Source: Pseudomonadota bacterium
GTDB lineage: Bacteria; Myxococcota_A; Polyangia; Polyangiales; Polyangiaceae
Assembly (NCBI GenBank): GCA_023431345.1
Contig: JAEYWK010000186.1
Span: 124,001 to 188,000 of the forward strand
Reading direction: 5' to 3'
Length of the DNA: 64,000 nt
In this document: positions 19,001-26,506 of the stretch, in pieces
How positions within the stretch are numbered: the first letter of the stretch is position 1
How the letters are laid out: each line of letters begins with the position of its first letter
Made by a program: the position numbers and the translations under genes
Notes under the pieces: model-generated
Database searches by the model: none
What the model saw: the letters and a program-made list of their open reading frames with translations, nothing else
What the model was told of the DNA's origin: nothing

Positions 19001-20463
19001 TCGTTGCTCGCCATTTGGCGCGCGGCAACGCGCGCGAGGAGGCGGCTGGTTTCTTCCTCGAAGCGGCCGACGCGGCTCGCTCCAGCTATCAAACGCAGCT
19101 CGCCAAGCGCTGCTATCGGCGCGTGATCGCGCTGCTGTCGGAGAACGACCCGAAGCTGATCGAGGCTTACGAAGCGCTCGAAGCCATCTCGCGCAATCAA
19201 GGCCGCTGGCAGGAGCGACGCAGTCACCTCACCGAGCTACGCCGCTTGGCCAAGCAGAGCGGTAAGGCCTTCTGGGCCGCCACCGCGCTGCTGCGCACCG
19301 CGCAGTTCGAGCTCGACGCCGGTCAGCTCAGCCGCGCCCTGGCCAGCGTGCAGCGCGGCGAGCAAATGTCCAAGAGCGCCGGCTCGGCCGTGCTCGAGGT
19401 GACGGCGCTGACGTTGATGGCGGAAATCCTCCACGAAATCGGCGACATGCAGGGAGCCTTGGGCGCCGTCGACCGCGCCTTGGAGGCTTCGAACAGCGAC
19501 ACCGCGCCGGCGCGCCTGCGCGCGGAGGCGCTCCGCTTGCGCGGCACGCTGCTGCGCCGCGTCGGCCGCGTGCACGAAGCGGTCGAGTGCCAGGCGGAGG
19601 CGATCGCGGTGTTTCGCCGGGTCGGCGCGCGGCGCCTCGAAGCTCGCGCCAAGAACTCGTTGGCGTACGCGCTGCTCGTGCTCGGCCGCTTCGAAGACGG
19701 CATCGCGCTCGCCCTCGACGCCATCCGCATCGAGCTCTCGATCGGGGGGCGCTTCCAGATCGCGCGCACCCTGAGCACCATCGGCGCTTGCTACGCCAAC
19801 TTGGGTGACGTGCCGCGCGGGCTCGCGTACCTGCGCCGCGCCCGCGACGCCCACGAGCGCTACGGTGATCGCGACTCACGCGCAGACACGCTGCTCTCTA
19901 CGGCCGAGCTGCTGCTCGACGCCGGTGACCTGGTCGCCGCGGAGACGCTCGTGGGTGACGCGGGCGCGCTCACCGCCGTCACCGGCAGCGCCTACGACTC
20001 GGTGCACGAGAAGATCCTGCGGGCGCTGATGGCGCGGCAGCAGAACGACTCGGGCCGCGCCGTGATGTACGCCTTCGACGCGCGCCAGGCCGCCGAAGCG
20101 CAGGCCTACGTGGCGTTTCACTTTTACGCGATGGCAATCGAAGCGCGAGCCCGCGTCGAATCGAGCGAAAATCACACCGGGATCTTGCTCGCCACCACCG
20201 CCATGGGCGCCATCGAGACGCTGCAGGGCTCCGAGTATGGCCTGCACACGCGCGCGCTGTGCTGCGAGGCGCTGGCCCGGGCCGGCTCGCCTCAGGCCCA
20301 CGAAATGCGCGAGCGCGCCCGCAGCTACGTGCGGCGCCTGGTCGAGCACATCCGCGACCCGATTTTCCGCGAGCTCTTCCTGAAGCGGCGCGTGGTTCAG
20401 GACATCCTCATCGATCCCCCGGCGCCGCCTCAATCGCCCGCGCGCCGCAGCCTCTTCCCTTGA
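16060..20463 (+). CDS. Ser/Thr protein kinase fused to cyclase-like region, STAND ATPase and TPR array
   Basis: A 1467-residue signalling protein. The N-terminal kinase (about 14-295) has GAGGMAEV, VLK (ATP lysine), catalytic HRDVSPQN and DFG, and APE-like SPEQ. Residues about 375-560 (RHVAVVTLCIHGL, then LRGSIGIVRGIATG and ANHLADLL) look like a degenerate class III nucleotide cyclase domain. A STAND/AAA ATPase follows with Walker A GEMGIGKT (from residue 615) and Walker B LVIALDGLQWAD. The last ~500 residues are TPR-like helices. No transmembrane segment is obvious. This architecture resembles myxobacterial PknK/MalT-like kinases; the TPRs probably sense or recruit partners. A PP2C phosphatase at 44624-45397 is a possible antagonist. 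Confidence 0.9.
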   Translation: MSDPLVRQPPKRLADFEIIRRLGAGGMAEVFLAKKRGAEGTFKLLVLKRILPAYGSSRRFRTMFAEEAQLATRLNHPNIVQVYDFQDYGDEGQLLSMEYVEGPDLRKLMKAAQGKGQRVPPYVSAYVISEIAKGLHYAHERKDEAGKPLDIVHRDVSPQNMLLSFDGAVKIADFGIASANLFREEPGVLKGKTAYMSPEQARGERVTRRTDIYSLGVVFHELLTGRPLHGAAEGQELLEAVRAGRVEPPSTFVRELPSDLEEIAMKLLARDPAERFQTAREVASAISRVLLLRQQLIDSHVLESVLADLVPREHTSPGVPLPEPIPGLHIGPDASEHASSLSIGAGSAGSELAADENTGPGLTRAGLRERAGREVRHVAVVTLCIHGLPELVAASSPGQAAHALDRLKSTLEEIAFRRGAHFAWTESTPGSLPFARAVVGLMANPARAPLDAVWLAIDVHEVIRGASEDLPLPLRGSIGIVRGIATGQRDKAGHLVQHELTEPANHLADLLGEHAPPGVSWVAGGLYRLVRRDFVWGDAPTIKIPGAEERNLPADMRIYSLLRPHTREEKLLEMASASSDLIGRDAELADLHAAYYGVVGSGLSTGQVAARVISGEMGIGKTALLTAFLNELPPDARVLRAECSPALSEVPFATVSEWVRELTGTRADQPIEEARALISEALSELAGGEDGPEIVERMAELATGRVRGAVDEADVARSRQLVSLGLRRFFARAALEAPLVIALDGLQWADRPSLELVSEFLKRPEPLPILVLLLARPDDRVMPQLEELVRIDLKGLSAEHQLRLLQSRFGVIDGVRQVCADLLPRAGGNPFFLLEMVDALLERGRFEIHEREGGGQELVAVEKPGEAALPLPSTLEQLIADRLNELPTGEQAIVEWLAVAGGPLGNDDLIELEGPEIEDAVMRLCARGLCEQKGELTDVRHPLTRDVAYRALDRRRRVRMHRRLGEHLGRTPLGKGLTAAIVARHLARGNAREEAAGFFLEAADAARSSYQTQLAKRCYRRVIALLSENDPKLIEAYEALEAISRNQGRWQERRSHLTELRRLAKQSGKAFWAATALLRTAQFELDAGQLSRALASVQRGEQMSKSAGSAVLEVTALTLMAEILHEIGDMQGALGAVDRALEASNSDTAPARLRAEALRLRGTLLRRVGRVHEAVECQAEAIAVFRRVGARRLEARAKNSLAYALLVLGRFEDGIALALDAIRIELSIGGRFQIARTLSTIGACYANLGDVPRGLAYLRRARDAHERYGDRDSRADTLLSTAELLLDAGDLVAAETLVGDAGALTAVTGSAYDSVHEKILRALMARQQNDSGRAVMYAFDARQAAEAQAYVAFHFYAMAIEARARVESSENHTGILLATTAMGAIETLQGSEYGLHTRALCCEALARAGSPQAHEMRERARSYVRRLVEHIRDPIFRELFLKRRVVQDILIDPPAPPQSPARRSLFP

Positions 20464-20485
20464 GGACAGGCCGAGTCGCACGAAG

Positions 20486-21739
20486 CTACATCGGTAGGTC
20501 GACCGAGGCGTCGACGTAAATGCCAGTCATCGTTATCGAATATTTGCCAGGGAAGCCGCAGAACGCGCAGCGCCCATCCGGATCGGTCGTGTCGACTTGG
20601 GCGCTACCCATGCGGCGGCTGAGGGCGACGTTCACCTGCCAGCGCTCGTTCACGTAGCCGGCGCCAGCGGTGACGGTGTGGGTGGGCCCGGGCGGCGTGC
20701 CGAAGGCGCTCGGATAAAGCTCGTTCGTGACTTGGGTGTCGAAGATGTAGCCGAGCCGCACCGGCCAGGACGCGGACTGACCGAGGCGGTACTCGCCGCC
20801 GACGCGCCAGGTGACGCCGTTCTGCCAGTTGAACACGTTCGGTGTCGTCACCTCGTCACCGTTCAGCGTGCCCACCAGCCCGGGCTCCTTATTCTCGCTC
20901 TGGAGCGCCCACTCGACGTCGCTCGCCAAGCCGACGCGCGCGAAGTCGTAGCGCGCGCCGAAACCGAGCTTCGTCGGCAGCGTGAAGGCGAGCGAAGCGT
21001 CCGCGGCGTCTTGAGTGACCACGGTGACGCTATCGGCCTTCGTGGTCACGACGACCTTGTTGCGGAACACCGCCCCGAACTTCAGCTGCTCGATCGGCTC
21101 GTACTGCACGCCGACGCGGAAGCCGCTGAAATTGGTGCCGCTCAGCTGCAGGTCCAAAAATCTCGGGTTGTCGACGGCGCCTTTCCGACGCTCGAACGTG
21201 ACGTAGCTCATGCGGTAGCCCGCGCCGATCGCCAGCTTGCCGGGTAGCCAAGCGTCTTTGGGCACGTTCAGGCTGAGCAGGGGCGTAGCTTCGAAGAACA
21301 CGATCTCGGTCGAGTCGATCCATTCGCGCCCCGCAGCCCGGTAGTGGTACTCGGCGCCGCCCGACGCCACCGGGAAGCCCGCCACGCCGAGCGTGAGCCA
21401 CTCGTGGACGCGGTAGCCGCCGCCGAGCAGAAAGAACGGCGCCGTCACCGTGTCGGACTCGAGATTGCCCGAGAAGTCCTCATCGGGCGTGCCCCGCACC
21501 TTGCCCAGGATCAGGCTGAAATCCCCGATGAAGCCGAGCCCTTGGATGCCTTGTAACCCCGCAGGGTTATGAAAACCGGCCGACGCGTCGTCGACGGAGG
21601 CGATGGCGGTGCCGCCCATCGCTTGGTGCCGAGCCGAGTACAAGATGGGCGTATCGAAGCCGGCCGCCAGCGCGGGGAGGGGAGCCGCCGCCCAGACGGC
21701 CGCTACCGCACAGGCCCTCAGCTTGCCGGCGCCGGTCAC
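20486..21739 (-). CDS. FadL/OmpP1-type outer-membrane transport protein
   Basis: A 417-residue OMPP1/FadL/TodX-family protein. After a signal peptide (ending PALAAG) comes the family hallmark hatch segment: FDTPILYSARHQAMGGT, then ASVDDASAGFHNPAGL. The rest is amphipathic strands ending in VDASVDLPM. Relatives carry long-chain fatty acids or aromatic hydrocarbons across the outer membrane. The start is GTG 21739, which overlaps the upstream gene stop (GTGA on the minus strand); the frame reads on to 21922 but only as antisense to the lipoprotein. A hydrophobic-substrate channel fits with the monooxygenase at the window start, but they are 20 kb apart. Confidence 0.85.
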   Translation of the reverse strand: MTGAGKLRACAVAAVWAAAPLPALAAGFDTPILYSARHQAMGGTAIASVDDASAGFHNPAGLQGIQGLGFIGDFSLILGKVRGTPDEDFSGNLESDTVTAPFFLLGGGYRVHEWLTLGVAGFPVASGGAEYHYRAAGREWIDSTEIVFFEATPLLSLNVPKDAWLPGKLAIGAGYRMSYVTFERRKGAVDNPRFLDLQLSGTNFSGFRVGVQYEPIEQLKFGAVFRNKVVVTTKADSVTVVTQDAADASLAFTLPTKLGFGARYDFARVGLASDVEWALQSENKEPGLVGTLNGDEVTTPNVFNWQNGVTWRVGGEYRLGQSASWPVRLGYIFDTQVTNELYPSAFGTPPGPTHTVTAGAGYVNERWQVNVALSRRMGSAQVDTTDPDGRCAFCGFPGKYSITMTGIYVDASVDLPM

Positions 21740-22215
21740 TCGGGCAGTCCGCTGCAGGTGTTGAAGTCGGGGCGACAGCCCTTGTCTTCTTGGCAGGTGT
21801 GGCAACCGTCCGAGTCCGGATCGAGGAAGCACGCCCCGGGGCAGTTGGTGATCGTGCAGTTGACGACATCGGCATAACAGCTGGCGCAAGCGCTCGTCAT
21901 CTCGAGCGCTTCGAGGATGCAATCACGAGCGCACGTCTCATCATCATCATCGGCACAGCCCTTGCCGCAGCTCTGGGCGGTCGTGCGAGCGGTGCCGTCG
22001 ATGACGAACGCACAGTCCGTGGCGTTTTGACAGGTGGTGTCCTCACTCTCGTCGCAGCCGACGTTCAGGTTCGGCGCACCGCCGTCCGAGGTGCTGGGCT
22101 TGCCGGCGGTCGCGCCCTTGCTGCCCGCACCGTCGTCGCCCTCGTCGTCGTCGCAGCCGGACAGGCTCGAGCCGAACGCCGCCACCAGCATCAAAGCAGG
22201 GAACATACGCTTCAT
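21736..22215 (-). CDS. Cysteine-rich putative lipoprotein
   Basis: A 159-residue exported protein. MKRMFPALMLVAAFGSSLSGC gives a lipobox (LSGC), then an acidic linker (DDDEGDDGAG) and a Cys-rich domain with regularly spaced cysteines (CDESEDTTC, CGKGC, CARDC, CASC, CPGAC, CHTC). Even cysteine pairing suggests a disulfide-bonded extracytoplasmic domain like those in other myxobacterial secreted proteins. ATG 22215 is preceded by AAGGAGG 5 nt upstream. It is translationally coupled to the FadL-type gene, so the two products may work together at the outer membrane. No known family is recognised. Confidence 0.8.
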   Translation of the reverse strand: MKRMFPALMLVAAFGSSLSGCDDDEGDDGAGSKGATAGKPSTSDGGAPNLNVGCDESEDTTCQNATDCAFVIDGTARTTAQSCGKGCADDDDETCARDCILEALEMTSACASCYADVVNCTITNCPGACFLDPDSDGCHTCQEDKGCRPDFNTCSGLPE

Positions 22216-22237
22216 GGAAGCCTCCTTGACGTGAAGC

Positions 22238-22255
22238 GACCGCAAGGCAGCGGTC
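22238..22255 (-). other. Small hairpin in 5' leader of lipoprotein-FadL operon
   Basis: GACCGC (22238-22243) and GCGGTC (22250-22255) flank a 6-nt loop about 15 nt upstream of the AAGGAGG site on the minus strand. No riboswitch class is recognised. Confidence 0.25.
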
Positions 22256-22380
22256 TCTGGGAGCTATTTGATTAGCACCCCTCACCGCATGCGGCAGAGT
22301 TTGTTTCACGTCGAGCTGCGCGCGACACGCGCCGTGGCGTTTTGGGCTCCGAGGTCGCAATGCCCCACACTCGGCGTCAG

Positions 22381-22418
22381 GCGGCGCGAGCACAACTACA
22401 TTGTAGTCGTCGCGCCGC
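22381..22418 (-). terminator. Nested stem-loop after the helicase-TPR operon
   Basis: Outer arms GCGGCGCGA (22381-22389) and TCGCGCCGC (22410-22418) enclose a perfect inner palindrome ACTACA-T-TGTAGT (22395-22407). It starts 12 nt after the TPR gene stop on the minus strand. There is no U-tract, so it is either a hairpin-only terminator or a protein-binding palindrome. Confidence 0.4.
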
Positions 22419-22430
22419 GAACACACTTGC

Positions 22431-22739
22431 TCAAATGCTGGCGAGCGCCGACTCGAGCTCGCCCAGCGTCTTGCCGTCGCCCTTGCGAGCCGCGATCGTG
22501 ATACCGGCTTCGAGCCACCCTTTGGCGTCCGCGCCGCGGCCCGCGTCGAGCAGCGTCTGCCCGGCCATCAGGTACATCGGCAGGTAGTCGGGGTCTTTGG
22601 CTTTGAGCTTTTCGAAGGTGGCGATGGCGTCGTCGACGCGGCCTTCCTTTCGGTACTCCATGCCGAGACCGTAGAAAGCGAACGAGTCGGCGGCGCCGGA
22701 GGCCGTGTGTTGTTCCAAGAATGCGAGTCGCTTGTTCAT
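22431..22739 (-). CDS. Small TPR protein
   Basis: A 102-residue cytosolic protein of about two TPR motifs (DSFAFYGLGMEYRKEGRVDDAIATF followed by YLPMYLMAGQTLLDAGRGADA, with a C-terminal helix). Its ATG overlaps the helicase stop (ATGA), so translation is coupled. It is likely an adaptor; a link to the helicase is suggested only by position. Confidence 0.75.
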   Translation of the reverse strand: MNKRLAFLEQHTASGAADSFAFYGLGMEYRKEGRVDDAIATFEKLKAKDPDYLPMYLMAGQTLLDAGRGADAKGWLEAGITIAARKGDGKTLGELESALASI

Positions 22740-25021
22740 GCAGGCTCCAAAAACTCGAGCAAGATACGCTTGTCGCCGAAACCGGGGAAGCTTGCCACCA
22801 CGCTGGGCTTCATCCCTCCATCCACGCTTCGCACGACTCCCTCCCCGAAGCGCACGTGCCTGACATGGCTGCCTGGACGCAAAGCTTGACCCTCGTCACC
22901 AGCGTCTTGGCTGTATTCGTCACGCTCGACGACGCGGGACCCGGGCGCGAGCGGCTTGCCCGCGCCAATTCCGGTGCCGGTGTAGCGTTGCCCCTGGAAC
23001 TCGCCGTTGCTGCGGCTTCGATAGCCCCCCGGCGAATAGCCACCCACGTAGCCCGCGCCGTAGCGCGCGCCGGCGTACCCGCCCGCCGAGCGCGCGGCGC
23101 GGGGCGACCCCTCGAGCTTGATCGCGTCTTGGGGCAGGTCGTCGAGGAACTGGCTGCGCTCCAAGTAGCGGGTCTGCCCGAACAGGGTGCGGCTGCCCGC
23201 GTAGGTGATGGTCAAGCGCTTGCGAGCGCGCGTGATCGCGACGTAAGCGAGGCGGCGCTCTTCCTCGAGCTCCTCGTCTTCGCCGCTGGCGATGCCGCGG
23301 TACGGGAACATCTCTTGCTCCATGCCGGTGAGGAACACGGCGTCGAACTCGAGCCCCTTGGCGGAGTGCACCGTCATCAGCGACACCATCGGGCCATTCT
23401 TCTGCGAGTCGGTCGCGGCGACGAGCGACACGCGCTCGAGGTAGCCGGAGAGGCTGGGCGTCTCCCCGCGGCCGGAGGCTTCTTCTTCGTATTCCTGGAT
23501 CGAGCCGACGAGCTCCTCCAAGTTGCCGAGGCGGGCGTCGCTCTCGGCGGTGTCTTCCTTGCGCAAGAGCTCGCGGTAGCCGGTCACCTCGAGGATGTGC
23601 CCGGCCAGCTCGCTCGGCGAGAGCCGCGCCGCTTCCGCCTGCAGTCCGTCGATCAGCGCCTTGAAGGCGCCGAGCTTCTTCGACGCGGCCGTGCCCAGCT
23701 CCTTCATCGCCTGCGGGATGGCGTCGAACGCGCACACGGAAGACTCGCTGGCGACGTCGAGCAGCCGCTCCACCGTCTTGTCGCCGATACCGCGCGCGGG
23801 CGTGTTGATGACGCGCGCCAGATCCGCGTCGCTGGATGGGTTGACGGCCAGGCGCAGGTAGCCGAGCAGATCCTTCACCTCGGCGCGCTCGAAGAACTTC
23901 ATGCCCCCGATGATCTGGTAGGGCACGTTGCCCTTGCGCATCGCCTCTTCGAGCGTGCGCGACTGGGCGTGGACGCGGTAGAAGATGGCGATGCTGCTGG
24001 CGGGGGTGCCGCGGCCGAGCTCGGCTTGAATGCCGCGCAGCACGTGGTCGGCCTCTTCTCGCTCGTCCATCACCGCGCGTAGCCTCACCGGGTCCCCCGC
24101 GGGCGCGTCCGTCCACAGCTCCTTCGGCTCGCGCTCGGCGCTGGGCTCGATCACGCCCAGCGCCGCCTTCACGATGTTGGCGCTGGAGCGGTAGTTCTGC
24201 TCGAGCTTGATGATGACGGCGCGCGGGAAGTCCTTCTTGAAGCTGCGGATCAGCCGCACGTCGGCGCCACGCCAGCGATAAATCGACTGATCGTCGTCGC
24301 CCACCACGCACAGGTTCTGCGTGTGCTCGGACAGCGCGCGCACGAAGCGGTACTGGATCAGGTTGGTGTCTTGAAATTCGTCGACCGAGACGTGCAGGAA
24401 GCGCCCGCGCAGATCGCGCCCCGCTAGGCTGTCCGGATCCTCGAGCATGCGTGTCACGCGCAGGATGAGATCGTCGAAGTCGACGGCGTTGGCCAGCGCC
24501 AGCGCCTGCTCGTAGCGCGCGAACACCTCGAGCGTGACGTCGGTGAGGCGCCCCAACTGCTTGGACTCGCGCGGCGTGCGGCCTTCGCTCTTCTCGCCGC
24601 TGATGGCGGCGAGGAATTGCTTGGCGGGAAACTGCCGCTCGTCGTAGCCCAGCTCGCGGAGCGCCCGCGTCACGACCGCTTTTTGATCCGAGCCGTCGTA
24701 AATGACGAAGTCGCGCTTCAGCCCTACCGCGTCGTGGTAGCGTCGCAGCAGCCGCGCACACACGGAATGAAAGGTGCCGATCCACAAATCACGAGCTACC
24801 TCCGGCGAGGTCAGCTGCGTGAGCCGCTCCCGCATCTCGGCGGCCGCCTTGTTGGTGAAGGTCACGGCCAAGATGCGATACGGCGGCACGCGGTTGGCCA
24901 GCAAGTTCGCGATGCGGTAGGTGATGGTGCGCGTCTTGCCGCTGCCCGCGCCGGCGAAGACGAGCAACGGCCCGTCGACGTGGGCGACGGCTTGCTTTTG
25001 CGGATCGTTGAGCTCGGGCAT
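22736..25021 (-). CDS. UvrD/PcrA-family ATP-dependent DNA helicase
   Basis: A superfamily 1A 3'-5' helicase for repair and replication-fork processing. Visible motifs: Q-motif LNDPQKQAVAH, motif I GAGSGKTRT, Ia TFTNKAA, II VDEFQDTN, III DDDQSIYRWRGA, IV QNYRSS, V VHSAKGLEFD, VI VAITRARK. The C-terminal ~110 residues are a Gly/Tyr-rich linker and a basic tail with VRHVRFGEGVV, as in PcrA/UvrD tails that bind RNA polymerase. I chose ATG 25021 (MPELNDPQKQ), which starts at the Q-motif; 761 residues is normal. Confidence 0.92.
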   Translation of the reverse strand: MPELNDPQKQAVAHVDGPLLVFAGAGSGKTRTITYRIANLLANRVPPYRILAVTFTNKAAAEMRERLTQLTSPEVARDLWIGTFHSVCARLLRRYHDAVGLKRDFVIYDGSDQKAVVTRALRELGYDERQFPAKQFLAAISGEKSEGRTPRESKQLGRLTDVTLEVFARYEQALALANAVDFDDLILRVTRMLEDPDSLAGRDLRGRFLHVSVDEFQDTNLIQYRFVRALSEHTQNLCVVGDDDQSIYRWRGADVRLIRSFKKDFPRAVIIKLEQNYRSSANIVKAALGVIEPSAEREPKELWTDAPAGDPVRLRAVMDEREEADHVLRGIQAELGRGTPASSIAIFYRVHAQSRTLEEAMRKGNVPYQIIGGMKFFERAEVKDLLGYLRLAVNPSSDADLARVINTPARGIGDKTVERLLDVASESSVCAFDAIPQAMKELGTAASKKLGAFKALIDGLQAEAARLSPSELAGHILEVTGYRELLRKEDTAESDARLGNLEELVGSIQEYEEEASGRGETPSLSGYLERVSLVAATDSQKNGPMVSLMTVHSAKGLEFDAVFLTGMEQEMFPYRGIASGEDEELEEERRLAYVAITRARKRLTITYAGSRTLFGQTRYLERSQFLDDLPQDAIKLEGSPRAARSAGGYAGARYGAGYVGGYSPGGYRSRSNGEFQGQRYTGTGIGAGKPLAPGSRVVERDEYSQDAGDEGQALRPGSHVRHVRFGEGVVRSVDGGMKPSVVASFPGFGDKRILLEFLEPA

Positions 25022-25104
25022 CCAGAGCACTCGGTGACACCGCGCTGGCGCTGCCGCAAGTGTCTGGCCGAGCCAGGGCACCAAATGCGCGCGAGGGCGG
25101 GCCG

Positions 25105-25839
25105 GTGCAGGTAAAGCCCGAGCAGCGCGCGTTCACGCTCCGGCTCACGCTGGCGGCGGTGGGTCTCGTGCTCGGACTGTCGGCGGCCGCGGTGCTGCCG
25201 CTGCTCTTGCCGTGGCAGGGTCAGCTCGGGTTGATGCTGCTGGCCGGCTGCTGCGGGGCGGCGCCGTTCTTGGGGTACGCGGCGCTGGCGCGCCTCGCCC
25301 GTCGGCTCCAGCTTTCGCAGATCGTGTCGTGGCGCTTGGCGAGCGCGGTGGCGGCGGCGTCGGCGCTCGCGGTCGTGCCGCTGTTCAACCTGTACCGCGG
25401 CGTCGTGCGCGTGCTCAACCACGGTGAGGAGCCGTTCGTGGTGTGGGTGGACGGGCGGCGTGTGGCGCGCGTGGAACCGAGCAGCGGCGAGAGCGCGCTC
25501 GCCGGCGTCGAGCTGCTCTTGCCGGCCGGCCCGCGCGACTTGCGGGTCACGGCCGCCAGCGACGGCCGCGAGCTGTTTCAGCGTCATCAGCTCGTGAGCG
25601 GCGGCAAACCTCACCTCTTCGCGCCAGACAGCGCCGGGTATTGCTTCAGCATCGAGCGCCGCGGCTACGGCGACGACGCCGCCGAGGCTTTCGAGAACGA
25701 GCCGCTCGAAGGCGCGAACCCATTTTGGGTGCTGCCCGATGGCATCGCCTGGTTTGCACCCAATCCGGAGCCGGGGCCGCTCCAGACCTCGGGCGGCACG
25801 CTCGCCTGTTTGCGGCAAAAGCGTTGTAGCAATCCGTAG
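25105..25839 (+). CDS. Membrane protein of unknown function
   Basis: About 244 residues with an N-terminal hydrophobic hairpin (LAAVGLVLGLSAAAVLPLLL and LGLMLLAGCCGAAPFLGYAAL), a third membrane segment (about 75-100), then an extracytoplasmic beta-rich domain with VWVDGRRVARVEPSSGES and LRVTAASDGRELFQ, resembling PEGA-like surface repeats. GTG 25105 is preferred because GAGGGCGG precedes it; GTG 25060 would extend it by 15 residues. It is divergent from the helicase. Function unknown. Confidence 0.65.
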   Translation: MQVKPEQRAFTLRLTLAAVGLVLGLSAAAVLPLLLPWQGQLGLMLLAGCCGAAPFLGYAALARLARRLQLSQIVSWRLASAVAAASALAVVPLFNLYRGVVRVLNHGEEPFVVWVDGRRVARVEPSSGESALAGVELLLPAGPRDLRVTAASDGRELFQRHQLVSGGKPHLFAPDSAGYCFSIERRGYGDDAAEAFENEPLEGANPFWVLPDGIAWFAPNPEPGPLQTSGGTLACLRQKRCSNP

Positions 25840-25875
25840 CAGTCGGGAGGGCGACCGCGTGGGCGTCGGGCGCCC

Positions 25876-25903
25876 TTGGCAAGCGAGCGGCGGTGGTTAT
25901 ACT
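25876..25903 (+). promoter_or_regulatory. Putative sigma-70-type promoter of grpE-dnaK
   Basis: TTGGCA (25876-25881), 16-bp spacer, TATACT (25898-25903). This is one of the best consensus matches in the window. The predicted start falls at about 25910, only a few nt before GTG 25913, implying a leaderless or near-leaderless grpE mRNA. No CIRCE element is seen. Confidence 0.5.
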
Positions 25904-25912
25904 CGCCGCGCC

Positions 25913-26464
25913 GTGCCTGACGAAACCGAAACCACCGCGCCCGAGTCGCTCGAACCCGAGGCAGCCGCTGCGGAGGCTACGGCGGCCCCCGAAGCCGCCG
26001 AGCAAGATCCGCTGGAGGTCGCCAAGGCCGAGCAAGCCAAGCTGAAAGATCAGCTGCTGCGCACCCTGGCCGACTTCGACAATTTCCGGAAGCGCTCGCG
26101 CCGCGAGCTCGCCGACGCCGAGCGTCGCGGTCGCGACGACATCTTGAAAGAGATGCTGCCCGTGTTCGACAACCTCGATCGCGCGGGCGCCCACGCGGAG
26201 ACGGCGACCGACGTGAAGGCCCTGGCCGACGGCATCACGCTCGTGATGCGCCAGTTCAGCGATACGCTCGGCAAGCTCGGCATCGAGCGCGTGCCCGGTG
26301 TGGGGCAGCCCTTCGATCCGGCCGTGCATGAAGCGGTGCAGCAGCTGGAAACGTCGGACTTCGAGCCGGGCACCATCGCCGCGGAGGTCCAAGCCGGTTA
26401 CCGCTCGAGCGAGAAGCTCATCCGCCCCGCGTTGGTGGTCGTCGCCAAAGCCAAGCCGAACTGA
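25913..26464 (+). CDS. grpE: GrpE nucleotide-exchange factor
   Basis: Nucleotide-exchange factor for DnaK. An acidic disordered N-terminus (about 1-40) leads to a coiled-coil helix (KLKDQLLRTLADFDNFRKRSRRE) and the C-terminal beta domain with GIERVPGVGQPFDPAVHEAV and the terminal GY..SEKLIRPALVVVAK signature. Length 183 is typical. GTG 25913 is chosen because it directly follows the promoter and opens the acidic region; the longer frame from 25739 overlaps the previous gene. No Shine-Dalgarno is visible. dnaK follows after 42 nt. Confidence 0.93.
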   Translation: MPDETETTAPESLEPEAAAAEATAAPEAAEQDPLEVAKAEQAKLKDQLLRTLADFDNFRKRSRRELADAERRGRDDILKEMLPVFDNLDRAGAHAETATDVKALADGITLVMRQFSDTLGKLGIERVPGVGQPFDPAVHEAVQQLETSDFEPGTIAAEVQAGYRSSEKLIRPALVVVAKAKPN

Positions 26465-26488
26465 GCTGGCGCGGGCGAGCGCCTCGGG

Positions 26489-26494
26489 TATGCT
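26489..26494 (+). promoter_or_regulatory. Putative -10 element upstream of dnaK
   Basis: TATGCT ends 12 nt before ATG 26507, with only a weak -35 (CTGGCG). dnaK may be read both from the grpE promoter and from this internal one. Confidence 0.3.
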
Positions 26495-26506
26495 GAGGCC
26501 GCGCGC

